A stretch of DNA of 64,000 nucleotides from G963691885 sp963691885 (lineage in GTDB: Bacteria; Pseudomonadota; Alphaproteobacteria; UBA8366; Aestuariispiraceae): contig OY829843.1 in assembly GCA_963691885.1 (NCBI GenBank), forward strand, positions 2,046,001 through 2,110,000, written 5' to 3'. The position numbers were made by a program, and so were the translations under genes. Below the pieces are notes generated by a model. It worked only from the letters and a program-made list of their open reading frames with translations, ran no database searches and was not told where the DNA came from. This document shows, piece by piece, positions 51,799 to 60,994 of the stretch; the first letter of the stretch is position 1; every line of letters starts with the position of its first letter.

Positions 51799-53667
51799 AT
51801 GTTTCGTCGTCTGGAATCTCTCGTTGAACCGTTTGGGACGGTTACTCAATCCCCGCCCGATACATTTTGGCGGTTCCTGATTTATCAGCTGCAACCCTTC
51901 CGCAACGTACTGAAGATTGCTGCCTTTTTGAGCCTGTCTGTCGCCCTGGTTGAAACCGGATTGATTTACTATGCAGGCCGCCTTGTTGATATGTTAAGCG
52001 AGGTTGAGGTCTCCGCCTTTCTTGGCGCTTATGGGTTGGAACTCCTCCTCGTTACGCTTTTTATTCTGATCGTCCGGCCGATTGTGACCATGGCCAATAT
52101 GGCCCTGCTCAATCATGGTCTGTCTGTGAACCTGATGGATCAGGTTCGGTGGCGGTCCCATACCCATCTTCTGGGGCAGTCGGTCGGCTTTTTTCAGAAC
52201 GACTTTGCCGGTCGGATTGCCAACCGTGTCATGCAGACTGGACCCTCCATTGAGGATTCCGCCTTCATGTTTCTGGAGGCGATCTGGTACGCATTTATCT
52301 ATCTGGTGGGGGCCAGCCTCATCCTCGTCAGTGCCGATATCCGTCTGGTGGTTCCGATCCTGATATGGTTCGCGGCCTATGTCGGTTTGCTGACTTATAT
52401 GATCCCGCGCATCGGTAAAGCCTCTCAAAAGATGTCTGAAGGCCGCTCGCTGGTGACGGGGCGGATCGTCGATTCCTATACTAATATTCAAACGGTCAAA
52501 CTGTTCGCCCATGCTGGTCGTGAAGAACGGTTTGCCAGAACCGCCCTTGCCAAGCACCGTTTGCGCTTTGCCCGCCTTCTGCAGAACATGACCATTATAT
52601 CAGGGTCACTTGCCACACTGAACGGTGTTCTGATTATTGCAACGGTCGGGATGACAATCTGGCTCTGGCAAAACGGTGAGACGTCGATTGGGACGGTCGC
52701 GGCGGCAACAGCCCTGACCTTGCGTCTGAACGCGATGACCGGGTGGATCATGTGGGTGACCTCACAATTGTTCCAGCATGCCGGTCAGATTAAAGAAGGG
52801 ATGGAAACAATTGCCCAGCCCCACGATGTTGTCGATCGCGAGAACGCGCCGGATCTGATTGTTCAGGGTGGACAGATCCGGTTTGAGAATATTCATCACA
52901 CCTATGGGGAAACCGCCGGGACGGGTGTTTCAGGGCGCGCCTTGCCGGGCGGTGTCAACGGCATCGATCTGACGATTGAGCCGGGGCAGCGGATAGGCCT
53001 TGTCGGGCGGTCCGGCGCAGGAAAGTCGACGCTTATCAACTTGTTGTTGCGTTTCTATGATGTGGAACAGGGGCGAATTCTGATTGATGAGCAGGATATT
53101 GCAGGCGTCACCCAACATTCCCTGCGTCAGTCGATTGCGGTCGTCACACAGGATACAGCCCTGCTCCACCGCTCCATCCGCGACAACATTCTCTACGGAA
53201 AGCCTGACGCGACTGAAGAGGCGATGGAGGCCGCTGCCCATATTGTGCATGCCGATGCCTTCATCCCGAACCTGCGCGATCCGAAGGGACGGCGAGGCTA
53301 TGACGCCCATGTGGGTGAGCGCGGCGTCAAACTGTCGGGCGGGCAGCGGCAGCGGATTGCGCTTGCCCGCGCTGTCCTTAAGGATGCCCCGCTTCTAATT
53401 CTGGATGAGGCAACTTCGGCGCTGGATTCAGAGTCTGAGGCGCATATTCAGGCGGCTTTGCAGGATCTGATGGCGAACAAGACGGTGATAGCGATTGCTC
53501 ATCGCCTGTCGACCATTCAACGGATGGACCGCATCATCGTCCTCGATGAAGGGCGCATTGTTGAAGACGGCACCCATCAAGAATTACTGGCGGCCAAAGG
53601 GCATTATGCGGGGTTCTGGGAGCGGCAATCCGGCGGCTTCATCGGTATTGATGCGAAGGCGGGTTAA
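51799..53667 (+). CDS. ABC exporter with fused transmembrane and ATPase domains (MsbA-like)
   Basis: 622 residues. The N-terminal half has about six membrane helices (from about residue 35 to 310). The C-terminal ATPase domain has GRSGAGKST (Walker A, about residue 405), LSGGQRQRIALARAVL (signature, about 513), LLILDEATSALDSESE (Walker B) and AIAHRLST (switch His). It forms a homodimer that exports a lipid-linked glycan, lipid A or another hydrophobic compound across the inner membrane. The convergent pse genes end six bases downstream, so it is a single-gene transcription unit. Confidence 0.92.
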   Translation: MFRRLESLVEPFGTVTQSPPDTFWRFLIYQLQPFRNVLKIAAFLSLSVALVETGLIYYAGRLVDMLSEVEVSAFLGAYGLELLLVTLFILIVRPIVTMANMALLNHGLSVNLMDQVRWRSHTHLLGQSVGFFQNDFAGRIANRVMQTGPSIEDSAFMFLEAIWYAFIYLVGASLILVSADIRLVVPILIWFAAYVGLLTYMIPRIGKASQKMSEGRSLVTGRIVDSYTNIQTVKLFAHAGREERFARTALAKHRLRFARLLQNMTIISGSLATLNGVLIIATVGMTIWLWQNGETSIGTVAAATALTLRLNAMTGWIMWVTSQLFQHAGQIKEGMETIAQPHDVVDRENAPDLIVQGGQIRFENIHHTYGETAGTGVSGRALPGGVNGIDLTIEPGQRIGLVGRSGAGKSTLINLLLRFYDVEQGRILIDEQDIAGVTQHSLRQSIAVVTQDTALLHRSIRDNILYGKPDATEEAMEAAAHIVHADAFIPNLRDPKGRRGYDAHVGERGVKLSGGQRQRIALARAVLKDAPLLILDEATSALDSESEAHIQAALQDLMANKTVIAIAHRLSTIQRMDRIIVLDEGRIVEDGTHQELLAAKGHYAGFWERQSGGFIGIDAKAG

Positions 53668-53672
53668 TAAGC

Positions 53673-54701
53673 CTAGCGCTCGCCCTCGACATCATCCCAG
53701 GAAAGCGGCGCAAATTGCCGGATATCCCGACGGGCCCGTTTGCCCAGGACATCCGCCAGATGTCTTGGCATAAGACCGCCAGCCGGTCGGATGGAGCGCA
53801 AATTGTCCTCGGTGAAGACCTCTCCCTGTTTGATCTCTGCAACCGTGTATAGCGACCGGCGGAAGGGCAGGGTGCTCTCTTCGCTGGGTTTTACGCCATA
53901 ACTCGCCCTACCGCGCGCGTTACGGGCGACATGGGCGGCATCCACCATCTCACGGAATTCGGAGGGTTCGAGGGAGAAGGCCGCATCCGGCCCGCCATCG
54001 CTGCGCCGGATCGTCATATGCTTTTCGATGATGCAGGCACCAAGCGCCATGGCGGCTGTTGGTACGGTTATGCCCAATGTGTGATCTGACAGGCCGACGG
54101 GGCATTGCAGCTGTTTTTCAAGATCAGCGATGGTCAGAAGATTGGCCTCATCTGCCGGCGTGGGATAGCCGCTGACACAGTGCAGCACCGCGAAATTCTC
54201 ATTCCCCTCACTTCGGATCGCCGCCACAGCCTCCATAATCTCGGCCAATGACCCCATGCCGGTGGAGAGGATCAGGGGTTTTCCGGTTGCTGCCATCTTC
54301 CGAATAAGGGGAATATCGACCAATTCACAAGATGCCACCTTGTAGAGGGCGGAATCCAGCCCCTCCAGCATTGTCAGCGCTGTTTCATCAAAGACGGATG
54401 CAAAAGGCAGGATCCCGACCTCTTTTGATTTCGCCCATAGTTTCGGGAACCAGTCGAACGGGGTCTGTGCCGCTGTATAGAGTTCGTACAGCGTGCGTCC
54501 GGCCCAGAGCGGATGGTCCACAACAAATGCGGGATCATTGCAGTCGACGGTGATTGTGTCCGGGCTGTAGGCCTGAAATTTCACGGCATCGGCACCGGCG
54601 TCTTTAGCGGCTTCAATCAACTCAAACGCGCGTTGCAAGTTCCCCAGGTGATTGGCCGAAATTTCCGCAATGATGAACGGGCTCTCGATCCAGGGCGTCA
54701 T
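53673..54701 (-). CDS. pseI: Pseudaminic acid synthase PseI
   Basis: 342 residues, start overlapping the pseG stop as ATGA. FIIAEISANHLGNLQRAFEL, ADAVKFQAYSPDTITV and PLWAGRTLYELYTAAQTPF separate PseI from sialic acid synthases; GLSDHTLGITV and EKHMTIRRSDGGPDAAFS follow, with a C-terminal SAF domain (RRSLYTVAEIKQGEVFT). It condenses phosphoenolpyruvate with 2,4-diacetamido-2,4,6-trideoxy-L-altrose to give pseudaminic acid. Third gene of a pseC-pseG-pseI operon on the minus strand. Confidence 0.92.
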   Translation of the reverse strand: MTPWIESPFIIAEISANHLGNLQRAFELIEAAKDAGADAVKFQAYSPDTITVDCNDPAFVVDHPLWAGRTLYELYTAAQTPFDWFPKLWAKSKEVGILPFASVFDETALTMLEGLDSALYKVASCELVDIPLIRKMAATGKPLILSTGMGSLAEIMEAVAAIRSEGNENFAVLHCVSGYPTPADEANLLTIADLEKQLQCPVGLSDHTLGITVPTAAMALGACIIEKHMTIRRSDGGPDAAFSLEPSEFREMVDAAHVARNARGRASYGVKPSEESTLPFRRSLYTVAEIKQGEVFTEDNLRSIRPAGGLMPRHLADVLGKRARRDIRQFAPLSWDDVEGER

Positions 54702-55720
54702 GACAAGGCGACCTTTCGTTCGGCATTAATTTTCAATGCTGCTTTTGCGATCCGCAGTGCGCCCATCCCGTCGCAGGCCTGATTGGCAGCCCGTCTGAGC
54801 GCCGCATTCCGGTCGTCGTCGTGGAGAAGGCTGGATAAATGAAATGAAAACTGCGTCGAGAAATCCGGGGCTGCTGGATCGAGGACAATTGCCCCCTCTG
54901 TGGCGGTGATTTGGAGGGCAAGACGACGCTGGTTCTCGGAAATCGGCATCAGGATCGCGGCAGATCCAATCGCCAAACGTTCCAGAGAGGATTGCCCCGT
55001 CGCGCCGATCACACAGCGCGCGCTTTTTGATATGGCCAGAAATTCGGCATGAGGCAATGCCGAGAGGCACGTCACAGAGAGGTGCCTTTCAGCTGCGATC
55101 TGCAGCAGCGTCTCATGAAATTGATCCCCGCAAATTACAGAGATGGTGTGTTGAGGTGCTTCAATTGAACGCAGAACTCTCTCACAGAACAGGCTGGCGT
55201 CTTGGGTCATCCCGAAATTGATCAGAATATCAGGGGTTGAGTCTAGCCGGATCGGGGCTTGAACGTGTGAAAGGAACAGCGGTGCATGTTCCAGTCCGTC
55301 CAGCAAGACAACCCTTCCATCCGTTGAAACCTGCCCCGGTTGTTCATGGGGCCTTATCCTAATGTGGGCGAATTGGGTCCCCTCACTGAGATCGTCAAAA
55401 CCGATAACAAGCGGGCCACCGCCGAGTGTCGGGACAAGGGGCGCCTCGCCATAGACATCGTGAACTAGGATATCGGGTTTGTCGCTCAGGGCGGCTGTTG
55501 CCGGGTCGCGTTCCAGATTTATCCCACCACGAGGTTTGGGAAGATCTTCAGAAAATAAGGCGGAGCTTTGGGCTGTAAAAAAACGGCACGCGCAGTCCAG
55601 GCTCTCAAACGCAGACGCAAGCGCCACACAGCGGGCCCAGTGACCCGCGCCAATCGACGGGTTTGCATCGACACGAAAATGCACCAGGGTTTGCCCTACC
55701 CTATTCTGGGGTGTGCTCAT
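54698..55720 (-). CDS. pseG: UDP-2,4-diacetamido-2,4,6-trideoxy-beta-L-altropyranose hydrolase PseG
   Basis: 340 residues. VHFRVDANPSIGAGHWARCVALA (read in two segments) carries the conserved Arg-Val-Asp ... Gly-x-Gly-His-x-x-Arg-Cys of PseG, though the usual Met before the Arg is Ala here. The fold is GT-B, with a C-terminal part including CVIGATGQSSLERLAIG. It releases the sugar from UDP for PseI. It overlaps pseI as ATGA and starts four bases after pseC, so all three are coupled. Confidence 0.9.
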   Translation of the reverse strand: MSTPQNRVGQTLVHFRVDANPSIGAGHWARCVALASAFESLDCACRFFTAQSSALFSEDLPKPRGGINLERDPATAALSDKPDILVHDVYGEAPLVPTLGGGPLVIGFDDLSEGTQFAHIRIRPHEQPGQVSTDGRVVLLDGLEHAPLFLSHVQAPIRLDSTPDILINFGMTQDASLFCERVLRSIEAPQHTISVICGDQFHETLLQIAAERHLSVTCLSALPHAEFLAISKSARCVIGATGQSSLERLAIGSAAILMPISENQRRLALQITATEGAIVLDPAAPDFSTQFSFHLSSLLHDDDRNAALRRAANQACDGMGALRIAKAALKINAERKVALS

Positions 55721-55724
55721 CAGA

Positions 55725-56939
55725 TCACGTGATCTTCAATATTCGATCAAGGTGGTTCACAACGTAATCGACATCCAGCTCAGCCATAGCCGGGAATAAA
55801 GGGACTGATAAGGCGCGGCTGTAATAGGAGATCGCACCGTCGAAGTTCTGGTGATCAGAGCAGGCCTTGTAGCGCGGTTGAAGATGTGACGGGATGAAGT
55901 GGACCTGAGTCCCGATGCCAACGTCACCCAGCCTCTCCATCACATCGCGCCGCGTGACACCCGCTTTCTCAAAATCTATCAGCAATACCTGTAGATGCCA
56001 GGCAGGACTACCCGTATCCGCGAGCGAAAGTGTTTTCACAAGGGGACTGAACGCGGCAAGCTTTGACTGATACATGTCCTGCAACTCAGAGCGCTTGCGG
56101 CAAAATTCTTGCAGCTTCTTGAGTTGGCTTATCCCCAGCGCACAATGAATGTCACTCAGTCGATAATTCAGGCCCGCCTGATGTATTTCATAATACCAGG
56201 GGTTCGCGGTCCCTTCCTTGTCAAAGGCCTGATCGGTTTCCGTGAAGAGATCTGGATCCTTTACCATGCCATGGGTGCGCAGTTGCTTGATGCGTTTGTT
56301 CAATTCGGGATCGTTCGTGCAAATGGCGCCCCCTTCACCTGATGTGACTGTTTTTACCGGGTGGAAGGAAAAAGTGGTGCAGGCTGAATCAGGACAGGAC
56401 CCAACCGGGCTGCCCGATCGACCTTGCCCTGCGCTGTAACTGGCACCAAGGGCGTGTGCTGCGTCTTCAACAATCAGGGTTTCTGGCGGCAGTATGGCGC
56501 GGATCCCTGCCACATCTGCCAATTGACCGGCCATATGGATCAGGATCACGGCCTTTGGCGGCCTGTCCAGGTGGTGAAGCGTTGCCTCGACCGTTTCTGC
56601 CGTCGCCAGGGCGGAGTTGCCATCCACGTCGCAAAAGACGACGTCTGCCCCGACAAGTTCGACAGCGTTCGCGGCGCCAACGAAACAGATCGAAGGAACG
56701 ATGACAGTATCACCGGGTCCGATTCCCAGGCCCAGAAGGGCTAAATGCAGGGCTGCTGTTCCATTTGAACAGACCGAAACGTGTTCTGCACCGACTGCGG
56801 CCCCAATTTCTGACTCGAACTGCGGCACAAGGGGGCCGGTTGTCAGGAAACGGCTTCTCAGAGCGTTTAGAACCGCCTGCTCGTCCTCTTCATCGAGCCA
56901 TTGTTGCCCATAGGGGAGATTTCGAAAAAACGGCGTCAT
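55725..56939 (-). CDS. pseC: UDP-4-amino-4,6-dideoxy-N-acetyl-L-altrosamine transaminase PseC
   Basis: 404 residues. SRFLTTGPLVPQFESEI, VCSNGTAALHLALLGLG, VEDAAHALGASY and TFSFHPVKTVTSGEGGAI (with the PLP Lys) match PseC within the DegT/DnrJ/EryC1 family. The enzyme aminates the 4-keto sugar made by PseB. It is the first gene of the minus-strand pse cluster. PseB itself lies far off at 3137. No clear PseH or PseF gene is adjacent. A short reading frame overlaps its start codon (see the intergenic note at 56940). Confidence 0.92.
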   Translation of the reverse strand: MTPFFRNLPYGQQWLDEEDEQAVLNALRSRFLTTGPLVPQFESEIGAAVGAEHVSVCSNGTAALHLALLGLGIGPGDTVIVPSICFVGAANAVELVGADVVFCDVDGNSALATAETVEATLHHLDRPPKAVILIHMAGQLADVAGIRAILPPETLIVEDAAHALGASYSAGQGRSGSPVGSCPDSACTTFSFHPVKTVTSGEGGAICTNDPELNKRIKQLRTHGMVKDPDLFTETDQAFDKEGTANPWYYEIHQAGLNYRLSDIHCALGISQLKKLQEFCRKRSELQDMYQSKLAAFSPLVKTLSLADTGSPAWHLQVLLIDFEKAGVTRRDVMERLGDVGIGTQVHFIPSHLQPRYKACSDHQNFDGAISYYSRALSVPLFPAMAELDVDYVVNHLDRILKIT

Positions 56940-57466
56940 TCAACAACGTGCCCCGAGAGAGGTTTTTCAAGAATGTCGTGATCGAAATGCAGCGCTGTCT
57001 TTAAACTCATATGATAATTCCAGTGCAGTAAAAACTCATATCCTGCACCTTTCTGAATTGTTGTTTCGGCCCTTCTGGCCAAAATGGAAAACTCCATACC
57101 AACTATACTTCGGCAAGCTGCCCGAAGTCCATGATCGAAATTTGATGAACAAATTAACGAATGCTTCCGACACCAATCGACTAAATTCAGGTTCTGGCGG
57201 TGTGGCAATGGGTTGTCCGGACCTTGCCCAGTTTCAAATAGGATGGAACGACCTCGTTGAGGCCGAGCCGACAAAGGTCCTGATATCACTCCTTGTTCAT
57301 AAGCAAATAGTTGTTTCTGGCTTTTAGAAATGTAATTTAAAATGCTACTCGGCTATAAATTTCTGAAAATTGGTTTGCCAGTCGGTCAGTTGTTAACACC
57401 GATATGGGCTTCCTGTTTTGAGTTCGGAATTTAAAAGACGCTTGGCAAAATGAGAGGTTTCTCTCA
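56940..57466. other. Intergenic region upstream of pseC, no convincing gene
   Basis: This 527-base stretch is richer in A and T than its neighbours and probably holds the promoter of the pse operon on the minus strand and of the SGNH/MBOAT pair on the plus strand. A minus-strand frame up to 117 codons long (57289-56936) ends in an ATGA overlap with the pseC start. The last 53 codons, from a Met at 57097, could encode a small product, but the peptide matches nothing I know and shows no domain. It may be a remnant. I see no RNA gene or repeat here. Confidence 0.4.
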
Positions 57467-58492
57467 GTGGGCTTGTCGGACCGAAAACATAATAAGTGGG
57501 AGTTCAGCAAAATCGCTGCGTCGAGAATTTTTGTCACCGTCTTTATACTGGGCGTGTTTGTTGCTGGACTGGTTTGGGATAACGTCCTCTCATCGCGGTT
57601 TGGCGAAGTATTTGAGACGCGCGGGAATCCTGATCTTGCCCGATTGGAACATGCGAGCGCGACTTCAGTAATGCGGTCCAAGTTGGATCATGCGATCCGA
57701 CAACCGCGTCTGGACATTGGACTCTTTGGGAACAGCCGTGCCATCCAAGTTCGGAGCGAGGGCCTTGGCCTGAGCGGGTTCTTTAATTTTTCAGTGCCGG
57801 GGACGAGTTTTCTGAATTCTGTACAGATGCTGTCGGTTTTGGAGGAACATAATCGCACACCAGAGACTGTCGTGATTAGCATCGATCACTTTTTTCATGA
57901 ATTCGACGGCATGTCGGTTCATCCTTCTGCTTTCACCCGTCTGGAGTATTTTGTTGATAGTACGAGTTCCTTGATTGGACTCGTTGGCATCGATAACAGA
58001 TCTGTCGTCCGGTTTGCCTGGCGGTTCGTCTGGAATGAATGGCAGCAATTGTCCGGCTTCTTGAATGGTGCCAGGGTTCTTACGCCGTTGTTCACGAAGG
58101 GTGATGGTGATCAGGGTGGCTATCAGATTGATGGTTCTCGACCGCTGCACAATTTGGCGGAGACAACAATTCTTACAAAACAGACTCCCGCTATCGATTT
58201 GAACATTCTGGCGGCCTCGATGAGGCGGTTGGCTGCCATAATGGAAATAAGCGGGGTTGAAATTCTGGTTTACGAGTCACCGCTTCTTGTTCCAGACAAC
58301 CGTGTGATAGGTCAGCGCGAGGCCTCTCTGAGGTCAGGTTTTCAGGTGCTGTGCGATCAGTACAAAATTGACTGCATCCTGGGCGCATCCGGTCTGCCAC
58401 TCACCTGGCCTGACGGATGGCTAGACCCAACTCATGCGCCTTCCCGTGCCCTGGAAGAGGCACTCGCAACGCGCGTGTCGGCCGGGTTGTAA
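57467..58492 (+). CDS. SGNH-like membrane-anchored protein (AlgJ/DltD-type partner)
   Basis: 341 residues from a GTG preceded by GAGAGG. Residues about 18-40 (RIFVTVFILGVFVAGLVW) are a membrane anchor; the rest is periplasmic. LFGNSRAIQV with NFSVPGTSFLNSV resembles the block I Ser region of SGNH/DltD/AlgX-type acyltransferases, and WLDPTHAPSRALEE near the end looks like the Asp-x-x-His block. It is six bases from an MBOAT gene, the standard pairing in glycan O-acetylation systems. It would move an acyl group onto glycan outside the membrane. Confidence 0.72.
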   Translation: MGLSDRKHNKWEFSKIAASRIFVTVFILGVFVAGLVWDNVLSSRFGEVFETRGNPDLARLEHASATSVMRSKLDHAIRQPRLDIGLFGNSRAIQVRSEGLGLSGFFNFSVPGTSFLNSVQMLSVLEEHNRTPETVVISIDHFFHEFDGMSVHPSAFTRLEYFVDSTSSLIGLVGIDNRSVVRFAWRFVWNEWQQLSGFLNGARVLTPLFTKGDGDQGGYQIDGSRPLHNLAETTILTKQTPAIDLNILAASMRRLAAIMEISGVEILVYESPLLVPDNRVIGQREASLRSGFQVLCDQYKIDCILGASGLPLTWPDGWLDPTHAPSRALEEALATRVSAGL

Positions 58493-58497
58493 CAGCA

Positions 58498-59871
58498 GTG
58501 ATTTTTAACCAGCTTGAGTTTCTCTTTCTGTTTCTGCCGTTAACGCTGCTGGTTAGTCTGTTTGTTCTTAAGGGGAGCGCCCGGTTTTGGTGCCTTACAG
58601 CAGCTTCTTTGTTGTTTTACGGATTTTCAGGATTGACCCATGCATTGGTGCTTGGCTTTGACATACTGTGGGTGTTTGCTGTCACGCGAGGGACGCGTTT
58701 TCGCAAGAATGTATTGTTGCTTTGGGCTGCAATACTTCCCCCATTGTTTGGATTAGTATATTTCAAATATACGGGTTTCATTCTTGAGGGAACACCGCTT
58801 GGTGCCCTGGTGGAAAGCGACGCGGAAATCTCCGCCTTCTTCAGCAATGTGGTCTTGCCGGCCGGGATTTCCTTTTTCACATTCCAGCTGATCGCGTTCG
58901 CTATTGACCGATACAACAGCGATCCGGGTGCGGAAATGGATTTCAAAACCTTCGCGTTGTTTGTCAGTTTCTTCCCGCAGTTGGTTGCAGGTCCGATCGT
59001 CCGTCCTTCGCAAGTCGCTGATCAGTTTGCCGCTCTTGGAAATTTTCGGCTCAGCTTGCAAGATCTGGTAAGGGCAACAGGCTATATAGTGATTGGTCTG
59101 GCATTGAAGGTGCTGCTCGCCGATTCACTTGCTCGCTATGCAGGTCCGATGGAGGAAAATCCTGGTGAATTGACATCGGGTGCTGCTGCTTATGTCGGAC
59201 TGGCGTATTCATTTCGAATTTACTTTGACTTCTACGGGTATTCATTGATCGCGATTGGTTTGGCCCTGTTGTTCGGGATTCGATTGCCTGACAACTTTAA
59301 CCGGCCCTACAGCGCTGTGAACCCCAGAGATTTTTGGCGCAGATGGCATATGACGCTGTCGTACTGGATCCGCGATTACCTGTATATCCCGCTTGGTGGC
59401 AATAAAGCCTATATCCGAAACATTGTGATAACCTTTGCCATCTGTGGCCTATGGCATGGTGCGGCCTGGACGTTTGTTGTCTGGGGTCTTTATCACGCGG
59501 CGCTTGTTTCGGGATATGGATTGTGCAGTTCTCATTGGGATCGTATGCCGCGTGTGGTGCAGCAGACACTGAATTTCTCGCTCGTATCGCTTGGCTGGAT
59601 ACTCTTCATTTTCAGCTTTGGGGAAACGGGACAGTTTTTGGTCGCACTTACCGGCTTTGGCGGCAGTTTCTCCACACTCACCTTTGAACACTGGGGCATG
59701 CTGGGGATTGCAGCGCTTGTCTGTTTCTTTCTGCGCCCCGAAACAGTGATCGAAAAAGTTCAATCTTCCGGGATGAGTGCTGCGGTTGCCGGTGTTTTGA
59801 TGGGCGTGGTTCTGTTTGGAACGCTTTTGTTTGTCGGTCTTTCAGACAGTTTCATCTACTTCCGGTTTTGA
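58498..59871 (+). CDS. MBOAT-family O-acyltransferase (AlgI-like)
   Basis: 457 residues from the GTG at 58498, five bases after the previous stop, giving the typical start (VIFNQLEFLFLFLPLTLL); the longer upstream frame is not needed. It has about ten membrane helices. PAGISFFTFQLIAFAIDRY, FFPQLVAGPIVRPSQ, RPYSAVNPRDFWRRWHMTLS and GLWHGAAWTFVVWG (with the catalytic His) are AlgI motifs. It moves acyl groups from acyl-CoA across the membrane to a periplasmic partner such as the gene before it. Confidence 0.9.
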   Translation: MIFNQLEFLFLFLPLTLLVSLFVLKGSARFWCLTAASLLFYGFSGLTHALVLGFDILWVFAVTRGTRFRKNVLLLWAAILPPLFGLVYFKYTGFILEGTPLGALVESDAEISAFFSNVVLPAGISFFTFQLIAFAIDRYNSDPGAEMDFKTFALFVSFFPQLVAGPIVRPSQVADQFAALGNFRLSLQDLVRATGYIVIGLALKVLLADSLARYAGPMEENPGELTSGAAAYVGLAYSFRIYFDFYGYSLIAIGLALLFGIRLPDNFNRPYSAVNPRDFWRRWHMTLSYWIRDYLYIPLGGNKAYIRNIVITFAICGLWHGAAWTFVVWGLYHAALVSGYGLCSSHWDRMPRVVQQTLNFSLVSLGWILFIFSFGETGQFLVALTGFGGSFSTLTFEHWGMLGIAALVCFFLRPETVIEKVQSSGMSAAVAGVLMGVVLFGTLLFVGLSDSFIYFRF

Positions 59872-59878
59872 GCTCGGA

Positions 59879-60994
59879 CTACCATCCGTTTACGCGATCC
59901 CAGCGGTCCGTGATGCGATCCCCTTCGACAATGGCATAACTGTTATAGGCGGCTGCGGTCATGCAGGCGTGGTTTGGCAGGATCCGAACTTTGGTTCCAA
60001 TCGGAAGGGCGTCAAAATCTGAACTGTCCCGAACCTTGACATGGCCATGTTCCTGACTGACCGATGTAACGTAAAGGTCAGGATAGGGTTCTGCGGTCTC
60101 AGCATGACAAACCTCGCCATAGCCAACTTCAGGACGGAAAGTCTTGGCACCGGTGTCCTTGGAAAGGGCCAAGCCACCCGTATCCAGCAGGATCTTGCCG
60201 GCCCCTTTATTATGTCCGATCACCGTTGCTAAAACGCTGAGTGCGATGTTTTCCCGCTCGCACGCGCCGCGGGATTGTTGATCCAGATCGAAGAAAACGT
60301 ATACGCCGGCGCGCAGTTCTGTGAGCCCTTCTGTATTTCGTGTAAACAGGGCCGTTGGAGTGGACCCGGCGCTGACCATATCGATGGTGTGGCCGGCGTG
60401 GCGCAGACGGTCTGCGGCGGCAACAACCGCCAGTCTTTCATCTTCCGCAACCTGTTCGAATTGTGCGATGGAGTTAACGCCATAGGAATGTCCGGCATGT
60501 GTCATCACACCACGAAGCGTGCTGTTTGGCGCAGCGGCGATGATGGCGGCGATTGATATCAATTCATCTGAATCCGGGGCGATCCCGGCGCGATTGTCGC
60601 CGCAGTCGATTTCGATCAGGACCTGAAAAGGCGCGCCGTGACGGGCGACAGCCTGCGCCGCATCCTCGGTATCCAGAATGATCTTCAGATCGACCCCGCG
60701 TTCCAGAAGGGCGGCTGCCTGATCCAGACGCCCTGGCGCGATACCAACGCCATAGAGGATGTCTTTCGCCCCGTTATCGGCGAAATACTCTGCTTCCTTC
60801 AGTGTAGAGACGGTAATGCCAAACCGCGAATTGTCGGTCAGATGCTGAGCTACCCGCGCTGATTTAGCGGTCTTGAGATGTGGACGCAGGGCGACCCCCA
60901 TCGAGTCAGCCTTGTCGATCATTTTTTGCACATTGGCCACCATACGAGGTCGATCCAGGATCAAATCAGGGGTTGTCAGGTCATTGATCTTCAT
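59879..60994 (-). CDS. DSD1-family PLP enzyme (D-serine dehydratase / D-threonine aldolase-like)
   Basis: 371 residues from the ATG at 60994; other Met codons at 61003 and 61027 lengthen the overlap with the LysR gene. TPDLILDRPRMVANVQKM and ALRPHLKTAKSARVAQHL contain the PLP-binding Lys of the fold-type III barrel, and VRILPNHACMTAAAYNSY near the end holds the His-x-Cys metal ligands. Members cleave or dehydrate D-hydroxy amino acids. The nearby LysR regulator probably controls it, as it runs in the same direction with a small overlap. Confidence 0.85.
   Translation of the reverse strand: MKINDLTTPDLILDRPRMVANVQKMIDKADSMGVALRPHLKTAKSARVAQHLTDNSRFGITVSTLKEAEYFADNGAKDILYGVGIAPGRLDQAAALLERGVDLKIILDTEDAAQAVARHGAPFQVLIEIDCGDNRAGIAPDSDELISIAAIIAAAPNSTLRGVMTHAGHSYGVNSIAQFEQVAEDERLAVVAAADRLRHAGHTIDMVSAGSTPTALFTRNTEGLTELRAGVYVFFDLDQQSRGACERENIALSVLATVIGHNKGAGKILLDTGGLALSKDTGAKTFRPEVGYGEVCHAETAEPYPDLYVTSVSQEHGHVKVRDSSDFDALPIGTKVRILPNHACMTAAAYNSYAIVEGDRITDRWDRVNGW

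Noticed and set aside
57058..57327. 89-codon plus-strand reading frame upstream of the SGNH-like gene
   Set aside because: No ribosome site, no domain and an overlap with another equally weak frame on the opposite strand.
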